The notes under the pieces are model-generated. The model was not told the DNA's origin, did not search any database, and worked only from the letters and a program-made list of their open reading frames with translations. A DNA stretch of 64,000 nucleotides from an uncultured Eubacterium sp. (GTDB lineage Bacteria; Bacillota; Clostridia; Lachnospirales; Lachnospiraceae): the NCBI GenBank assembly GCA_945946665.1, contig CAMEWO010000004.1:1-64000 (forward strand). The letters run 5' to 3'. Both the position numbers and the translations under genes were made by a program. This document shows positions 26,805-36,883 of the stretch, piece by piece. The first letter of the stretch is position 1; every line of letters begins with the position of its first letter.

Positions 26805-28115
26805 TTGATTATTAATGTTATTATTGCTATTTTAATTATTGGATTTCTTGTTGTGGCTCATGAGTTCGGACACTTTATAGTTGCCAAAGCTAATGGAGTG
26901 GCAGTAGTTGAGTTTGCAATTGGTTTTGGTCCACGAATATTCCACATAAAAAAAGGTGAAACAGATTATGCTTTAAGGCTGATTCCTTTTGGTGGTGCCT
27001 GTGTCATGCTGGGAGATACCATGATGGATGCAGGTGATAATACCGATACAGAATATGATGAATCAAGACTGCTTTCGGCTAAGTCTGTATGGTCCAGAAT
27101 CGCCATTGTGATTGCGGGACCAGTTTTTAATTTTATTCTTGCTTTTATATTTGCAGTAATAATTATTGCATCGGTGGGAACAGATCCATGTACCGTGGAT
27201 GTTATAGATGCAGGCTCTCCAGCTTATAATGCAGGGCTGCAGGTTGGAGATGAAATTGTTAAAATCAATAACAACACAATTGCATTTTCCAGGGAATATT
27301 CTTTTTATCAGTATTATCACAGCAAAGATTCAATGAATATAACCTATATAAGAAATGGTGAAAAATATACAACCCAGGTTGTACCTGAATATAGAGATTA
27401 TGATGTGTACAGAATTGGAATAATGGTATCAGGCAATGTTAATGTAAGCGAAGTATCAGATGATTCACCTGCCAAGGCAGCAGGAATCAGGAGCGGTGAT
27501 ATTATTGTATCCGTTGATGGACAGAAACTGGAGAATGGTATAATAATATCTGACATAATTGGTGCATCACAGGGAAAGCCTGTAGATATGGTGTTGAACC
27601 GTGATGGGAAAGAGATTAATGTCACAGTCACACCGGCTGTTACCAATGTGAAGGAATACTATACCGGATTTGACAGCTATGGGTACAGAGTAAAGAAAGA
27701 CCCTGCTTCAACAATAGTATGTGCATTCAAGGAAGTGGGATACTGGATTGAAGTGGTAGTGAAAAGCGTTGGAATGATGTTTACCGGACAGGTTGGAATA
27801 AATGATTTATCAGGGCCCGTTGGAGTTGTAGATTCTGTTAATACAGTTGTGGAGCAGGCCAAACCAGAAGGAGCCTGGATGGTAACTCTTAACCTGTTTA
27901 ATTTTATCGTTATGTTAAGTGCCAATCTGGGAGTAATGAACCTTCTTCCTCTGCCTGCCCTGGATGGCGGAAAACTCATATTCCTCATAATTGAGGCATT
28001 GCGGGGAAAACCTGTAAAGCGTGAACATGAGGGAATGGTTCATTTCGTAGGAATGGTGCTTTTAATGATGCTTATGGTCTATATTATGTTTAAGGATATT
28101 GTAAATCTTTTCTGA
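26805..28115 (+). CDS. rseP: Site-2 intramembrane metalloprotease RseP (RasP)
   Basis: A 436-residue S2P protease. HEFGH is at residues 19-23 in the first helix, the second metal motif LPALDGGKL lies near the C-terminus, and two PDZ-like regions occupy about residues 125-290. B. subtilis RasP cleaves anti-sigma factors and signal-peptide remnants. It starts with TTG just after the dxr stop, with AGGTGG upstream. Confidence 0.94.
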   Translation: MIINVIIAILIIGFLVVAHEFGHFIVAKANGVAVVEFAIGFGPRIFHIKKGETDYALRLIPFGGACVMLGDTMMDAGDNTDTEYDESRLLSAKSVWSRIAIVIAGPVFNFILAFIFAVIIIASVGTDPCTVDVIDAGSPAYNAGLQVGDEIVKINNNTIAFSREYSFYQYYHSKDSMNITYIRNGEKYTTQVVPEYRDYDVYRIGIMVSGNVNVSEVSDDSPAKAAGIRSGDIIVSVDGQKLENGIIISDIIGASQGKPVDMVLNRDGKEINVTVTPAVTNVKEYYTGFDSYGYRVKKDPASTIVCAFKEVGYWIEVVVKSVGMMFTGQVGINDLSGPVGVVDSVNTVVEQAKPEGAWMVTLNLFNFIVMLSANLGVMNLLPLPALDGGKLIFLIIEALRGKPVKREHEGMVHFVGMVLLMMLMVYIMFKDIVNLF

Positions 28116-28152
28116 TGAAGATAAGAATAACTGCTTAAGAAATGAGGTTATT

Positions 28153-29208
28153 ATGGATAGAAATCATACAAAAATTGTTCAGATTGGTGATGTTAGAATC
28201 GGAGGTGGAAACAGAATTGCCATCCAGTCTATGACTAATACAAGAACAGAGGATGTCCAGGCAACAGTAAAACAGATTCTTGACCTGGAAAATGCCGGGT
28301 GTGACATAGTCCGCTGTACTGTTCCTACCATTGAGGCAGCAAAAGCAATCGGAAAAATAAAAGAAAAGATTCATATACCTCTGGTGGCTGATATTCATTT
28401 TGATTACAGAATGGCAATTGCGTCCATCGAAAATGGTGCCGATAAAATCCGTATTAATCCGGGTAATATCGGTGGAAAGAATAATATTAAGGCTGTTGTA
28501 GATGCTGCCAGAAGAAAGGATATTCCAATAAGAGTTGGGGTAAACAGTGGTTCACTGGAGAAGAATATTATTGAGAAATATGGGAAGGTAACTGCAGCAG
28601 GTCTTGTGGAAAGCGCACTGGATAAGGTGAGAATGATTGAGGAACAGGACTATGACAATATTGTCATCAGTATAAAATCCTCAGATGTGCTCATGTGTAC
28701 AGAGGCCTATGAACTTATATCAGACAAAACCAGTTATCCTCTCCATGTTGGAATAACAGAAGCAGGAACAGCATTTGCAGGAACGATTAAATCTTCCATT
28801 GGTCTTGGAATGATTCTTTCTAAAAATATAGGTGACACAATCCGTGTATCACTGACAGATGACCCTGTTAAGGAAGTTGAGACTGCAAAGATTATTTTAA
28901 AGACGCTGGGATTAAGAAATGGTGGCATTGAGATTGTATCATGCCCTACATGTGGAAGAACAAAGATTGACCTTATTGGGCTGGCATCACAGGTAGAGAA
29001 GATGGCGTCCGGTTATGACCTGGATATTAAGGTCGCTGTAATGGGCTGCGTTGTTAATGGACCTGGAGAGGCTAAAGAAGCTGATATTGGCATTGCTGGC
29101 GGAGACGGATGCGGTGTATTGATTAAGCATGGTGAAGTTGTTAAGAAAGTTGCAGAGGATGAGCTGTTAGAAACGCTTAAGTATGAGCTGGACCACTGGA
29201 ATGAATAA
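28153..29208 (+). CDS. ispG: 4-hydroxy-3-methylbut-2-enyl diphosphate synthase
   Basis: A 351-residue [4Fe-4S] enzyme of the MEP pathway. It begins KIVQIGDVRIGGGNRIAIQSMTNT, typical of the family. Cluster cysteines are visible in SCPTCGR and in MGCVVNGPGE. It occupies the place where B. subtilis carries proS between rasP and polC. Confidence 0.96.
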   Translation: MDRNHTKIVQIGDVRIGGGNRIAIQSMTNTRTEDVQATVKQILDLENAGCDIVRCTVPTIEAAKAIGKIKEKIHIPLVADIHFDYRMAIASIENGADKIRINPGNIGGKNNIKAVVDAARRKDIPIRVGVNSGSLEKNIIEKYGKVTAAGLVESALDKVRMIEEQDYDNIVISIKSSDVLMCTEAYELISDKTSYPLHVGITEAGTAFAGTIKSSIGLGMILSKNIGDTIRVSLTDDPVKEVETAKIILKTLGLRNGGIEIVSCPTCGRTKIDLIGLASQVEKMASGYDLDIKVAVMGCVVNGPGEAKEADIGIAGGDGCGVLIKHGEVVKKVAEDELLETLKYELDHWNE

Positions 29209-29223
29209 ACGGGGTAGTAAAAA

Positions 29224-32200
29224 GTGAAGTTTTTTGATGTTTTTCCCAAATTAAGGTTACCTGAAGAATTGTCAGCATACCTTTGTGATGCTGAGGTGGT
29301 CAAAGTTACTAAAACCTCAACTAATTCTCTTGCCAGAGTTTATCTTGAGAGCAGCCGCCTTATCAGCAAACAGGTAATATACAAAACAGAAGATGAACTT
29401 AAAAAACGAATATTTATTACAAGTAACATGGATGTGCGTATTATTGACAGGTATCATTTATCTTCACAGTATACTCCATCAATGATTATGGAAACTTATT
29501 ATGACAGTATTTTGTTTGAACTTGAGAAATACTGGATTCTGGAATACAACCTTCTGAAAAATTCGACATGGGAGTTTATCGGTGAAGATTCTCTTGAACT
29601 TACTCTGGAGGACGGATTCCTTTCACGTACATATGCTGATAATCTGGCAGATTATTTTAAGAAATTATTCTTAAACAGGTTCAGAATGGATATTGATGTA
29701 GTGTACAGGTATGCCAAAAAGGAAGGAAGCCATTACGAGAAGGAAAATGAGCATAAGCTTAATATACGTGTGGCACAGATTGAACAGAACCTCCTTGCCG
29801 GAAGCACCCAATCCCATGGCAACAAGGAAAATACCAGAAAAGATGCTAAAATTACCGGTTCTGACAAGGGAAAAGATAACGAGAAAAAAACAGCCTTTCG
29901 TGGAGAAGGGTTAAACAGCAGTAATATTAAAATCCAGCAGAAAGAATATTATAAAAAGAAACCTGCCAATAACGATGTATTGTTTGGCAGGGATTTTGAT
30001 GACGATATAATTTCCATAGAACAGATTGATTCTGCTATTGGTGATGTGACTATATCAGGTATGGTCCGCAAGGTTGATGAGCACCCTATACGTAATGAGC
30101 GGACAATTCTTTCCTATGATGTTACAGATTTTACAGACACAATCACTGTTAAGATGTTCCTTCAGAATGAGCAACTGCCGGAAATCAAACAGTTTGTTAA
30201 GAAGGGGGAATTCCTAAAAATAAAAGGGGCTGCAACGCTTGATAAATATGATCAGGAGATTTCTATCACCCATGTAACAGGAATAAGAAAATCTTCAGAT
30301 ACAAGAACTCCAAGAAATGACCTTGCTCTTAACAAGAGAGTTGAACTTCACTGCCATACCAAGATGAGTGATATGGATGGAGTTTCATCTGTAAAAGATA
30401 TAATTAAACAGGCTATCAGGTGGGGGCATAAGGGAATTGCTATTACAGACCATGGTGTTGTACAGGCATTTACCGAAGCATTTCATCTTATTGGCGATTT
30501 GAAGAAGGCTTACAAGAAAAATGGAGAAAAGCTGGATTTTAAAGTTATCTATGGTGTGGAAGCCTATCTTGTTGATGACACCAAGGAGATTGTTGTCAAT
30601 CATAGAAACCAGAGCCTGGATGATTCGTATGTTGTGTTCGATATTGAGACAACAGGCTTTTCGGCTGAACAGGACAGGATTATTGAAATTGGAGCTGTAA
30701 AGATCACTAATGGTGTGATAACAGACAGGTTCAGCAGATTCATAAACCCTTTAATTCCAATTCCTTTTAGAATTGAACAGCTTACAGGTATTAATGACTC
30801 AATGGTGGTAGGTGAACCTTCTGTCGACGTGGTTCTGCCTGAATTCCTGGAATTCTGTGGAGATGCCTGCCTTGTAGCCCACAATGCCGCATTTGACACA
30901 AGCTTTATTATAAGAAATGCAGCTATGCTTGGGATTGAATATGACCCAACATTTCTTGATACAGTTACTTTATCCCAGTTCCTTATGCCTAATCTGCATA
31001 ATTACAAGCTGGATACTCTGTGCAAACATCTTGGTGTTTCTCTCGAAAACCATCACAGAGCTGTGGATGATGCAGAGGCAACAGCGGGAATATATATTAA
31101 GCTTATTGAGATGCTTAAAGAAAGAGATGTTTTTGATTTAAAGACATTGAATGAAGTAGGAAAGTTAAGTGAAGATACAATAAAGAAGTTTCATCCATAT
31201 CATTGTATTATTCTTGCTTCTAATGAAATGGGAAGAATTAACCTTTACAGGCTTATATCAGCTTCTCACCTCACATATTTTAACAGATTTCCCAAGATTC
31301 CAAAGAGCCTTGTTAACCAGTACAGAGAGGGACTTATTGTAGGCAGCGCCTGTGAGGCAGGAGAGCTTTTCCGCGCTATGCTTAATGGACGTTCTGAGGC
31401 TGAGATTGCCAAAATTGTTAGCTTCTATGACTATCTGGAGGTACAGCCTATTGGAAATAACCGTTTCATGATTGATAAGGAAGACTGTTATGTTAAAGAT
31501 GAGGAGGATTTAAGAGAACTTAACAGGAGAGTGGTAAGGCTGGGAGAGAAGTTTAACAAGCCTGTTGTAGCTACCTGTGATGTGCATTTCTTAAATCCGG
31601 AGGATGAGATATACAGAAGAATTATCATGGCTGGAAAAGGCTTTGATGATGCAGATAACCAGGCTCCTCTATATCTTCACACTACAGAAGAGATGCTTCA
31701 TGAGTTTGATTATCTTGGAAGTGAGAAGGCATATGAGATTGTAGTTACCAATTCAAATAAAATTCTTGATATGTGCGATACCATCGACCCGGTAAGACCG
31801 GATAAGAGACCTCCTGTAATTGAGAATTCTGATGAAATGTTAAGGAAAATCTGCAATGACAGGGCACATGAAATATATGGTGAAACTCTGCCGGATGTTG
31901 TTGAAAAGCGTCTGGACAGAGAACTTAATTCTATTATAAGCAACGGATATTCCGTTATGTACATTATTGCACAGAAGCTTGTATGGAAATCTAATGATGA
32001 TGGATATCTGGTTGGTTCAAGAGGTTCAGTTGGCTCTTCACTGGCTGCCACCATGGCAGGAATTACAGAGGTTAATCCACTTAGTCCTCATTATCTGTGT
32101 CCGAAATGTCATTATTATGATTTTGATTCAGAGGAGGTTAAGCAGTTCTCAGGTGGTGCAGGATGCGATATGCCTGATAAAATATGTCCTAACTGTGGAC

Positions 32201-33723
32201 ATAAGCTTGATAAATTGGGATTTGACATTCCATTTGAGACATTCCTTGGTTTCAAGGGAAACAAAGAGCCAGATATTGACCTTAATTTCTCTAATGAATA
32301 CCAGAGTAAAGCTCATGCCTATACAGAGGTTATCTTCGGAAAAGGACAGACATTTAAGGCTGGAACAATTGGCACTGTTGCTGAAAAAACAGCCTACGGA
32401 TATGTGCTAAAATACTTTGAAGAGAAGTCAGAGCGAACAGGTAAGAATCTCATGAAGAGAAGATGTGAAATGGAGAGAATTGCCAGCGGATGTGTTGATA
32501 TCAGAAGAACCACAGGACAGCACCCAGGTGGAATTGTTGTACTTCCTATCGGTGATGAAATTCATTCCTTTACGCCTGTACAGCATCCGGCCAATGATGT
32601 AACTACCAATATTGTAACAACCCATTTCGATTATCACAGTATTGACCATAACCTGTTAAAACTGGATATACTGGGACATCTGGACCCTACTATGATTAGA
32701 ATGCTCCAGGATTTGACTGGTATTGACCCTGTGGAGATACCTCTTGATTCTAAAGAGGTAATGTCTTTGTTCCAGAATACGGATGCTTTGGAAATTACAC
32801 CTGATGATATTGGAGGATGTCCTCTTGGAACTCTGGGAATCCCTGAATTTGGAACAGATTTTGCCATGCAGATGCTTGTGGATGCAAAACCAAAGTATTT
32901 TTCTGACCTGGTAAGAATCTCAGGACTTTCCCACGGTACAGATGTATGGCTTGGCAATGCCCAGGTGCTGTTGAAGGAGGGCAAAGCTACAATTTCGACA
33001 GCTATATGTACAAGAGATGATATTATGATATATCTTATCTCCAAAGGAATTGAAAGCGAGACAGCATTTACAATAATGGAAAGTGTCAGAAAAGGTAAGG
33101 GACTTTCAGAGGAGCAGGAGAGCATTATGGTTGAACATGATGTTCCTGACTGGTATATATGGTCATGTAAAAAGATTAAGTACATGTTCCCTAAAGCCCA
33201 TGCTGCGGCATATGTTATGATGGCATGGAGAGTGGCATACTGTAAGGTGTTCTATCCATTGGCATATTACTGTGCATATTTCAGCATAAGGGCTGATGCA
33301 TTTGATTATGAAAAGATGGCAATGGGAAGAGAGAAACTGGAATATTATATTGAACAGTACAGGAATAAAAAAACAGCAGGTACTATTTCAAACACAGAGG
33401 AAGATGAACTTAAGGATATGCGGATAGTTCAGGAAATGTACGCAAGAGGATATAGTTTTACTCCTGTTGATTTATACACTGCCAAGGCAAGAAGCTTCCA
33501 GATTATTGATGGTAAGATAATGCCTTCTTTCAAGGTTATTGACAAAATTGGTGAGTCAGCAGGAGAAGGTATTGAAATTGCTGCAAGAAATGGTCGTTTT
33601 CTGTCAAAGGATGATTTGAGACAGAGAGCAAAGGTTGGACAGTCTGTTATTGATAAGCTGACAGACCTGGGACTTATTAATGACCTTCCAGACAGTAACC
33701 AGCTCTCACTGTTTGATTTTTAA
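29224..33723 (+). CDS. polC: DNA polymerase III alpha subunit, Gram-positive PolC type
   Basis: A 1499-residue replicase. Order: N-terminal domain, OB fold (about residues 270-350), PHP domain starting at HCH 376-378, an inserted 3'-5' exonuclease beginning DIETTG at 473-478, then the polymerase core with zinc-type cysteines (CPKCHYYDF and CPNCGHKL, about residues 960-1000) and catalytic PDIDLNF at 1016-1022. The exonuclease insertion inside PHP is the hallmark of PolC rather than DnaE. It starts with GTG. No frameshift is seen over 4.5 kb. Confidence 0.98.
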   Translation: MKFFDVFPKLRLPEELSAYLCDAEVVKVTKTSTNSLARVYLESSRLISKQVIYKTEDELKKRIFITSNMDVRIIDRYHLSSQYTPSMIMETYYDSILFELEKYWILEYNLLKNSTWEFIGEDSLELTLEDGFLSRTYADNLADYFKKLFLNRFRMDIDVVYRYAKKEGSHYEKENEHKLNIRVAQIEQNLLAGSTQSHGNKENTRKDAKITGSDKGKDNEKKTAFRGEGLNSSNIKIQQKEYYKKKPANNDVLFGRDFDDDIISIEQIDSAIGDVTISGMVRKVDEHPIRNERTILSYDVTDFTDTITVKMFLQNEQLPEIKQFVKKGEFLKIKGAATLDKYDQEISITHVTGIRKSSDTRTPRNDLALNKRVELHCHTKMSDMDGVSSVKDIIKQAIRWGHKGIAITDHGVVQAFTEAFHLIGDLKKAYKKNGEKLDFKVIYGVEAYLVDDTKEIVVNHRNQSLDDSYVVFDIETTGFSAEQDRIIEIGAVKITNGVITDRFSRFINPLIPIPFRIEQLTGINDSMVVGEPSVDVVLPEFLEFCGDACLVAHNAAFDTSFIIRNAAMLGIEYDPTFLDTVTLSQFLMPNLHNYKLDTLCKHLGVSLENHHRAVDDAEATAGIYIKLIEMLKERDVFDLKTLNEVGKLSEDTIKKFHPYHCIILASNEMGRINLYRLISASHLTYFNRFPKIPKSLVNQYREGLIVGSACEAGELFRAMLNGRSEAEIAKIVSFYDYLEVQPIGNNRFMIDKEDCYVKDEEDLRELNRRVVRLGEKFNKPVVATCDVHFLNPEDEIYRRIIMAGKGFDDADNQAPLYLHTTEEMLHEFDYLGSEKAYEIVVTNSNKILDMCDTIDPVRPDKRPPVIENSDEMLRKICNDRAHEIYGETLPDVVEKRLDRELNSIISNGYSVMYIIAQKLVWKSNDDGYLVGSRGSVGSSLAATMAGITEVNPLSPHYLCPKCHYYDFDSEEVKQFSGGAGCDMPDKICPNCGHKLDKLGFDIPFETFLGFKGNKEPDIDLNFSNEYQSKAHAYTEVIFGKGQTFKAGTIGTVAEKTAYGYVLKYFEEKSERTGKNLMKRRCEMERIASGCVDIRRTTGQHPGGIVVLPIGDEIHSFTPVQHPANDVTTNIVTTHFDYHSIDHNLLKLDILGHLDPTMIRMLQDLTGIDPVEIPLDSKEVMSLFQNTDALEITPDDIGGCPLGTLGIPEFGTDFAMQMLVDAKPKYFSDLVRISGLSHGTDVWLGNAQVLLKEGKATISTAICTRDDIMIYLISKGIESETAFTIMESVRKGKGLSEEQESIMVEHDVPDWYIWSCKKIKYMFPKAHAAAYVMMAWRVAYCKVFYPLAYYCAYFSIRADAFDYEKMAMGREKLEYYIEQYRNKKTAGTISNTEEDELKDMRIVQEMYARGYSFTPVDLYTAKARSFQIIDGKIMPSFKVIDKIGESAGEGIEIAARNGRFLSKDDLRQRAKVGQSVIDKLTDLGLINDLPDSNQLSLFDF

Positions 33724-33726
33724 CAG

Positions 33727-33758
33727 TTGACTTAAAATAGTGGTTTAGTGTATATAAT
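33727..33758 (+). promoter_or_regulatory. Candidate promoter after polC
   Basis: TTGACT (33727-33732) lies 18 bp before TATATA (33751-33756) or 20 bp before TATAAT (33753-33758). It would serve the small membrane protein gene that follows. Confidence 0.45.
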
Positions 33759-33792
33759 ATGTTTAGACAAAAATTAAGGAGTTAATTTCTAT

Positions 33793-34269
33793 ATGTTAAA
33801 GAAGTATCTTACTATATTTTTTATTTCTATGGTACCATTGATAGAATTGAGAGGAGCTATTCCGGTATCTCAGGCATACCAGCTTCCTCTTATACAGTCC
33901 TACATTGTGTGTGTGCTTGGCAATATGATTCCTGTTCCAGTTATCTACCTTTTTGCCAGAAAGGTATTGGAGTGGGGGAAGGATAAGAAGTATATTGGCA
34001 GATTTTTTACGTTCTGTATAGAGAAGGGACATAAAGGCGGCGTGAAGCTTAAAGAGAAGGCAGGACAGGGATTGTTTGTGGCATTGCTTTTATTTGTTGG
34101 AATACCTATTCCTGGAACAGGAGCCTGGACGGGAACACTGGCTGCCAGCTTTCTTGACATGGGATTTAAAAAGAGCGTAATTGCAGTACTTCTTGGAGTG
34201 CTTCTTGCAGGAATAATAATGGGAGTTGCCAGCGCAGGGGTGTTTACGGCAATATTCAGTTTCTTTTAA
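33793..34269 (+). CDS. Small multidrug export family membrane protein (COG2426)
   Basis: A 158-residue protein with about four membrane helices. The start MLKKYLTIFFISMVPLIELRGAIP and the motif FVGIPIPGTGAWTGTLAA match the Sm_multidrug_ex (COG2426) family, whose DedA-like re-entrant regions suggest transport or lipid handling. The family name implies drug export, but the evidence for that is thin. AAGGAG supports the start. Confidence 0.82.
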   Translation: MLKKYLTIFFISMVPLIELRGAIPVSQAYQLPLIQSYIVCVLGNMIPVPVIYLFARKVLEWGKDKKYIGRFFTFCIEKGHKGGVKLKEKAGQGLFVALLLFVGIPIPGTGAWTGTLAASFLDMGFKKSVIAVLLGVLLAGIIMGVASAGVFTAIFSFF

Positions 34270-34287
34270 AAAAAATAAAAAAAGTGC

Positions 34288-34316
34288 TTGACAAGTATTT
34301 TTTTATGAGGTATTAT
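34288..34316 (+). promoter_or_regulatory. Strong promoter of tRNA-Glu
   Basis: Consensus TTGACA (34288-34293), 17 bp, TATTAT (34311-34316), in a strongly AT-rich stretch. The start site near 34323 gives an 11-nt 5' trailer before the mature tRNA. Confidence 0.85.
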
Positions 34317-34333
34317 AGTCAAGTACTTGTTGA

Positions 34334-34405
34334 GGCCAATTGGTCAAGCGGTTAAGACGCCGCCCTCTCACGGCGGAAACAGGGGTTCGATTCCCCTATT
34401 GGCTA
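34334..34405 (+). tRNA. tRNA-Glu (anticodon CTC)
   Basis: A 72-nt cloverleaf. Acceptor GGCCAAT (34334-34340) pairs with ATTGGCT (34398-34404, with a G-U first pair), and A34405 is the discriminator. The D arm has GTC/GAC, the anticodon stem CCGCC/GGCGG (34360-34364 with 34372-34376), anticodon CTC at 34367-34369, and the T arm AGGGG/CCCCT with loop TTCGATT. CCA is not encoded (CTG follows). It closely resembles B. subtilis tRNA-Glu, which has anticodon TTC. Confidence 0.97.
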
Positions 34406-34423
34406 CTGCATATTATTTCTGGA

Positions 34424-34453
34424 AAGGAGTGGACAGATATGTCCACTCCTTTT
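34424..34453 (+). terminator. Terminator after tRNA-Glu
   Basis: AAAGGAGTGGACA (from 34423) pairs with TGTCCACTCCTTT (34440-34452) around a short loop. The T-run is short (four T) but the stem is long. Confidence 0.8.
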
Positions 34454-34511
34454 ACGTAATTATATGTCAGACCTGTACATTACAACTGAATATTATGGAA
34501 AGGTGATGTGA

Positions 34512-34979
34512 ATGAGTAAGAGTGAAAGCTATGAAGCAAAAACTGAAGAACTGATTCAGCCATTAATTGATTCCAGAGGATTTGAACTTGTTGACGTGGA
34601 GTTCGTCAAAGAGGGCAGCGACTGGTATCTGAGAGTTTACATTGATAAAGATGGGGGAATATCAGTTAATGACTGCGAGGATATAAGCAGGGCTTTTAAT
34701 GAGATTCTTGACAGAGAGGATTATATCAGCGAGCAGTACATTTTTGAAGTGAGCTCACCCGGTCTTACAAGACCGTTAAAGAAAGAGAAGGATTATAAAA
34801 GGTCAATAGGAAAGCTGGTTGACGTAAAGCTGTACAAACCATTGGAAAAGGTTAAGGAATTAACCGGAGTGTTAAAGGATTTTGATAATGTTACAGTTAC
34901 GATAGAAACTGACAGTGGTGAACATAAAACAATAGATAGAACTAATATTGCTAAAATATCATTAGCATTCTGCGATTAG
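34512..34979 (+). CDS. rimP: Ribosome maturation factor RimP
   Basis: A 155-residue 30S assembly factor. The family motifs GFELVDVEFVKEGSDWYLRVYIDKDGGI and YIFEVSSPGLTRPLKKEKDY are clear. AAAGGTGATG precedes the ATG. It heads the rimP-nusA-ylxR-ylxQ-infB-rbfA run conserved in most Firmicutes. Confidence 0.96.
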   Translation: MSKSESYEAKTEELIQPLIDSRGFELVDVEFVKEGSDWYLRVYIDKDGGISVNDCEDISRAFNEILDREDYISEQYIFEVSSPGLTRPLKKEKDYKRSIGKLVDVKLYKPLEKVKELTGVLKDFDNVTVTIETDSGEHKTIDRTNIAKISLAFCD

Positions 34980-35008
34980 TAATAGCCTGACAGGCAAAGG
35001 AGGATAAA

Positions 35009-36235
35009 ATGAATAAAGAATTAATATTAGCTTTAGAGGCTTTAGAGAAGGAGAATGGAATCAGCAAAGATATTATGCTTGATACTATTGAGAAGTCACT
35101 TCGTGAAGAGTTTAAGCAGGAGTTTAATACAGTTGATAACTGTGAGGTGACACTTGACAGAGTGACAGGTGATTTCCATATCTATGCTTTAAGAACTGTT
35201 GTAGATGAACTTACACCAGGTGAGGCGGCAGAGGACGCAAAGAAGAGCCAGAAGCTTAACCTTCCTTATGGCAGGGAGATTCTTTTAGAAGAGGCTAAAA
35301 AGATTGATCCTAAGTGTCAGGCTGGGGATACAGTAAAGATTGAGATTAAGTCAGAAGCTTTCTCTAGAAGAGCTGCTAAGAATGCTAAGGGAATTATTGT
35401 CCAGAAAATCAGAGAAGAAGAAAAAGCTGCTATATATAATGAGTATCATTCAAAGGAGAACGAGATTATTACAGGTATCGTTCAGAGAATTGATGAGAAG
35501 GGAAATGTTCTTGTTGACATTGGAAGAACACAGACTACTTTAAGAAAAAATGAGTGTGTAAAGGGAGAAACATTCCAGAGAGGTGACAGAATAAAGCTTT
35601 ATGTACTGGAAGTGTCTAACAGCAGCAAAAATGCAAATAATACAGATAAAGATAAAGAAAAATCTGGTTCTCTTACAATTAGAGTTTCAAGAAAGACACC
35701 TTTACTTGTAAAGAGATTATTTGAGCAGGAAGTGTCAGAGATTAAAGATGGAATAGTAAAGATTGTCAGTATTGCAAGAGAAGAAGGCTCAAGAACCAAG
35801 ATTGCTGTAAAGGCAGAGGATCCTAATGTAGATCCAGTTGGAGCCTGTGTAGGCGTTAACGGAGCAAGAGTAAGAGCTATTGTTAACGAACTTGGCAATG
35901 AGCAGATTGATGTTATTGAGTGGAGCGACAATCCTGCCCAGTATATATTTAATGCATTAAGTCCTGCAAAGGCTGTTTCTATATCAGCTTATGATGATGA
36001 GAATTTGAAGAAGGCAACAGTTGTTGTTTCTGACCAGCAGCTTTCTCTTGCTATTGGAAAAGCAGGACAGAATGTACGTCTCGCAGCAAAGCTTACAGGC
36101 TACAGTATTGATATTAAGAGCGAATCTGCAATGGAGATGGAAAACGGTAACGAAGAGACAGAGTATGATTCAGAGACAGAGGGAGAGGAAACACTGGAAT
36201 TTACAGAGAATACTTCTGATGTAGTTGAAGAGTAA
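35009..36235 (+). CDS. nusA: Transcription termination/antitermination factor NusA
   Basis: A 408-residue NusA: N-terminal RNA polymerase-binding domain (about residues 1-130), S1 domain (about 135-215, GIVQRIDEKGNVLVDIG), then KH1 and KH2 (SRKTPLLVKRLFEQEV and VGVNGARVRAIVNELG, with AIGKAGQNVRLAAKL). A short acidic tail ends the protein. An Asn/Lys-rich insertion (about residues 210-222) interrupts the S1/KH junction. No E. coli-type acidic repeats, as usual for Firmicutes. Confidence 0.97.
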   Translation: MNKELILALEALEKENGISKDIMLDTIEKSLREEFKQEFNTVDNCEVTLDRVTGDFHIYALRTVVDELTPGEAAEDAKKSQKLNLPYGREILLEEAKKIDPKCQAGDTVKIEIKSEAFSRRAAKNAKGIIVQKIREEEKAAIYNEYHSKENEIITGIVQRIDEKGNVLVDIGRTQTTLRKNECVKGETFQRGDRIKLYVLEVSNSSKNANNTDKDKEKSGSLTIRVSRKTPLLVKRLFEQEVSEIKDGIVKIVSIAREEGSRTKIAVKAEDPNVDPVGACVGVNGARVRAIVNELGNEQIDVIEWSDNPAQYIFNALSPAKAVSISAYDDENLKKATVVVSDQQLSLAIGKAGQNVRLAAKLTGYSIDIKSESAMEMENGNEETEYDSETEGEETLEFTENTSDVVEE

Positions 36236-36267
36236 TTAGACTTTTGCAGGCTGGGAGTGATTTGAAT

Positions 36268-36543
36268 TTGGGTACAACAAAAAAACAACCTCAAAGGCAG
36301 TGTATTGGCTGCAGGCAGATGAAAGACAAGAAATCCCTGGTTCGTATAATTAAAAATGAGCAGGGAATTATGCTTGATGAGACAGGCAAGAAAAATGGCA
36401 GAGGTGCATATATATGTCCTAATGCTGACTGTCTTGGCAAAGCAATTGCCTCTAAAGGACTTGAACGTTCTTTTAAGATGCCTGTAGACAAAAGCGTCTA
36501 TGAGGAGTTGAAAAGAGGTTTTGAACAATTTGAAACAAGATAA
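36268..36543 (+). CDS. ylxR: YlxR family RNA-binding protein (RnpM-like)
   Basis: A 91-residue YlxR protein with QRQCIGCRQMKDKKSLVRI and GRGAYICPNADCL. In B. subtilis YlxR (RnpM) binds and modulates RNase P. No ATG start exists in the right place; TTG 36268, ten bases after GGGAG, is my choice, with TTG at 36262 or 36244 as alternatives. It overlaps ylxQ. Confidence 0.88.
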   Translation: MGTTKKQPQRQCIGCRQMKDKKSLVRIIKNEQGIMLDETGKKNGRGAYICPNADCLGKAIASKGLERSFKMPVDKSVYEELKRGFEQFETR

Positions 36544-36883
36544 GATTTTATCCATGATTGGATTGGCACAGAGAGCCGGAAAAGTGGCGAGCGGAGAGTT
36601 CTCCACAGAGAAGGCTGTAAAACAACATAAAGCATCTGTTGTTATTGTGGCATTAGATTCTTCTGATAATACCAAGAAAAACTTTAGAAACATGTGTACC
36701 TACTATAATGTTCCTTATTACGAATACAGTGACAAGGTCACTCTGGGACATTCAATAGGAAAAGAATTCAGAGCATCCCTGGCGGTCCTGGATGAGAATT
36801 TTGGTAATCAGATTCAAAAACAATTAGACAGTGTTTGGAATAATGTGACAGTTATTCAGAAAAGAGGGAATGATCTAGTATGA
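36530..36883 (+). CDS. ylxQ: L7Ae-family kink-turn RNA-binding protein (YlxQ)
   Basis: A 117-residue protein of the L7Ae/L30e family: [25 protein letters not shown] is typical of YlxQ. Family members bind kink-turn RNA; the exact cellular target in this bacterium is unknown. TTG 36530 is eleven bases after GAGG; TTG 36521 is too close. It overlaps ylxR by 14 bp and infB by 4 bp (ATGA), so three genes are translationally coupled. Confidence 0.88.
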   Translation: MKQDKILSMIGLAQRAGKVASGEFSTEKAVKQHKASVVIVALDSSDNTKKNFRNMCTYYNVPYYEYSDKVTLGHSIGKEFRASLAVLDENFGNQIQKQLDSVWNNVTVIQKRGNDLV

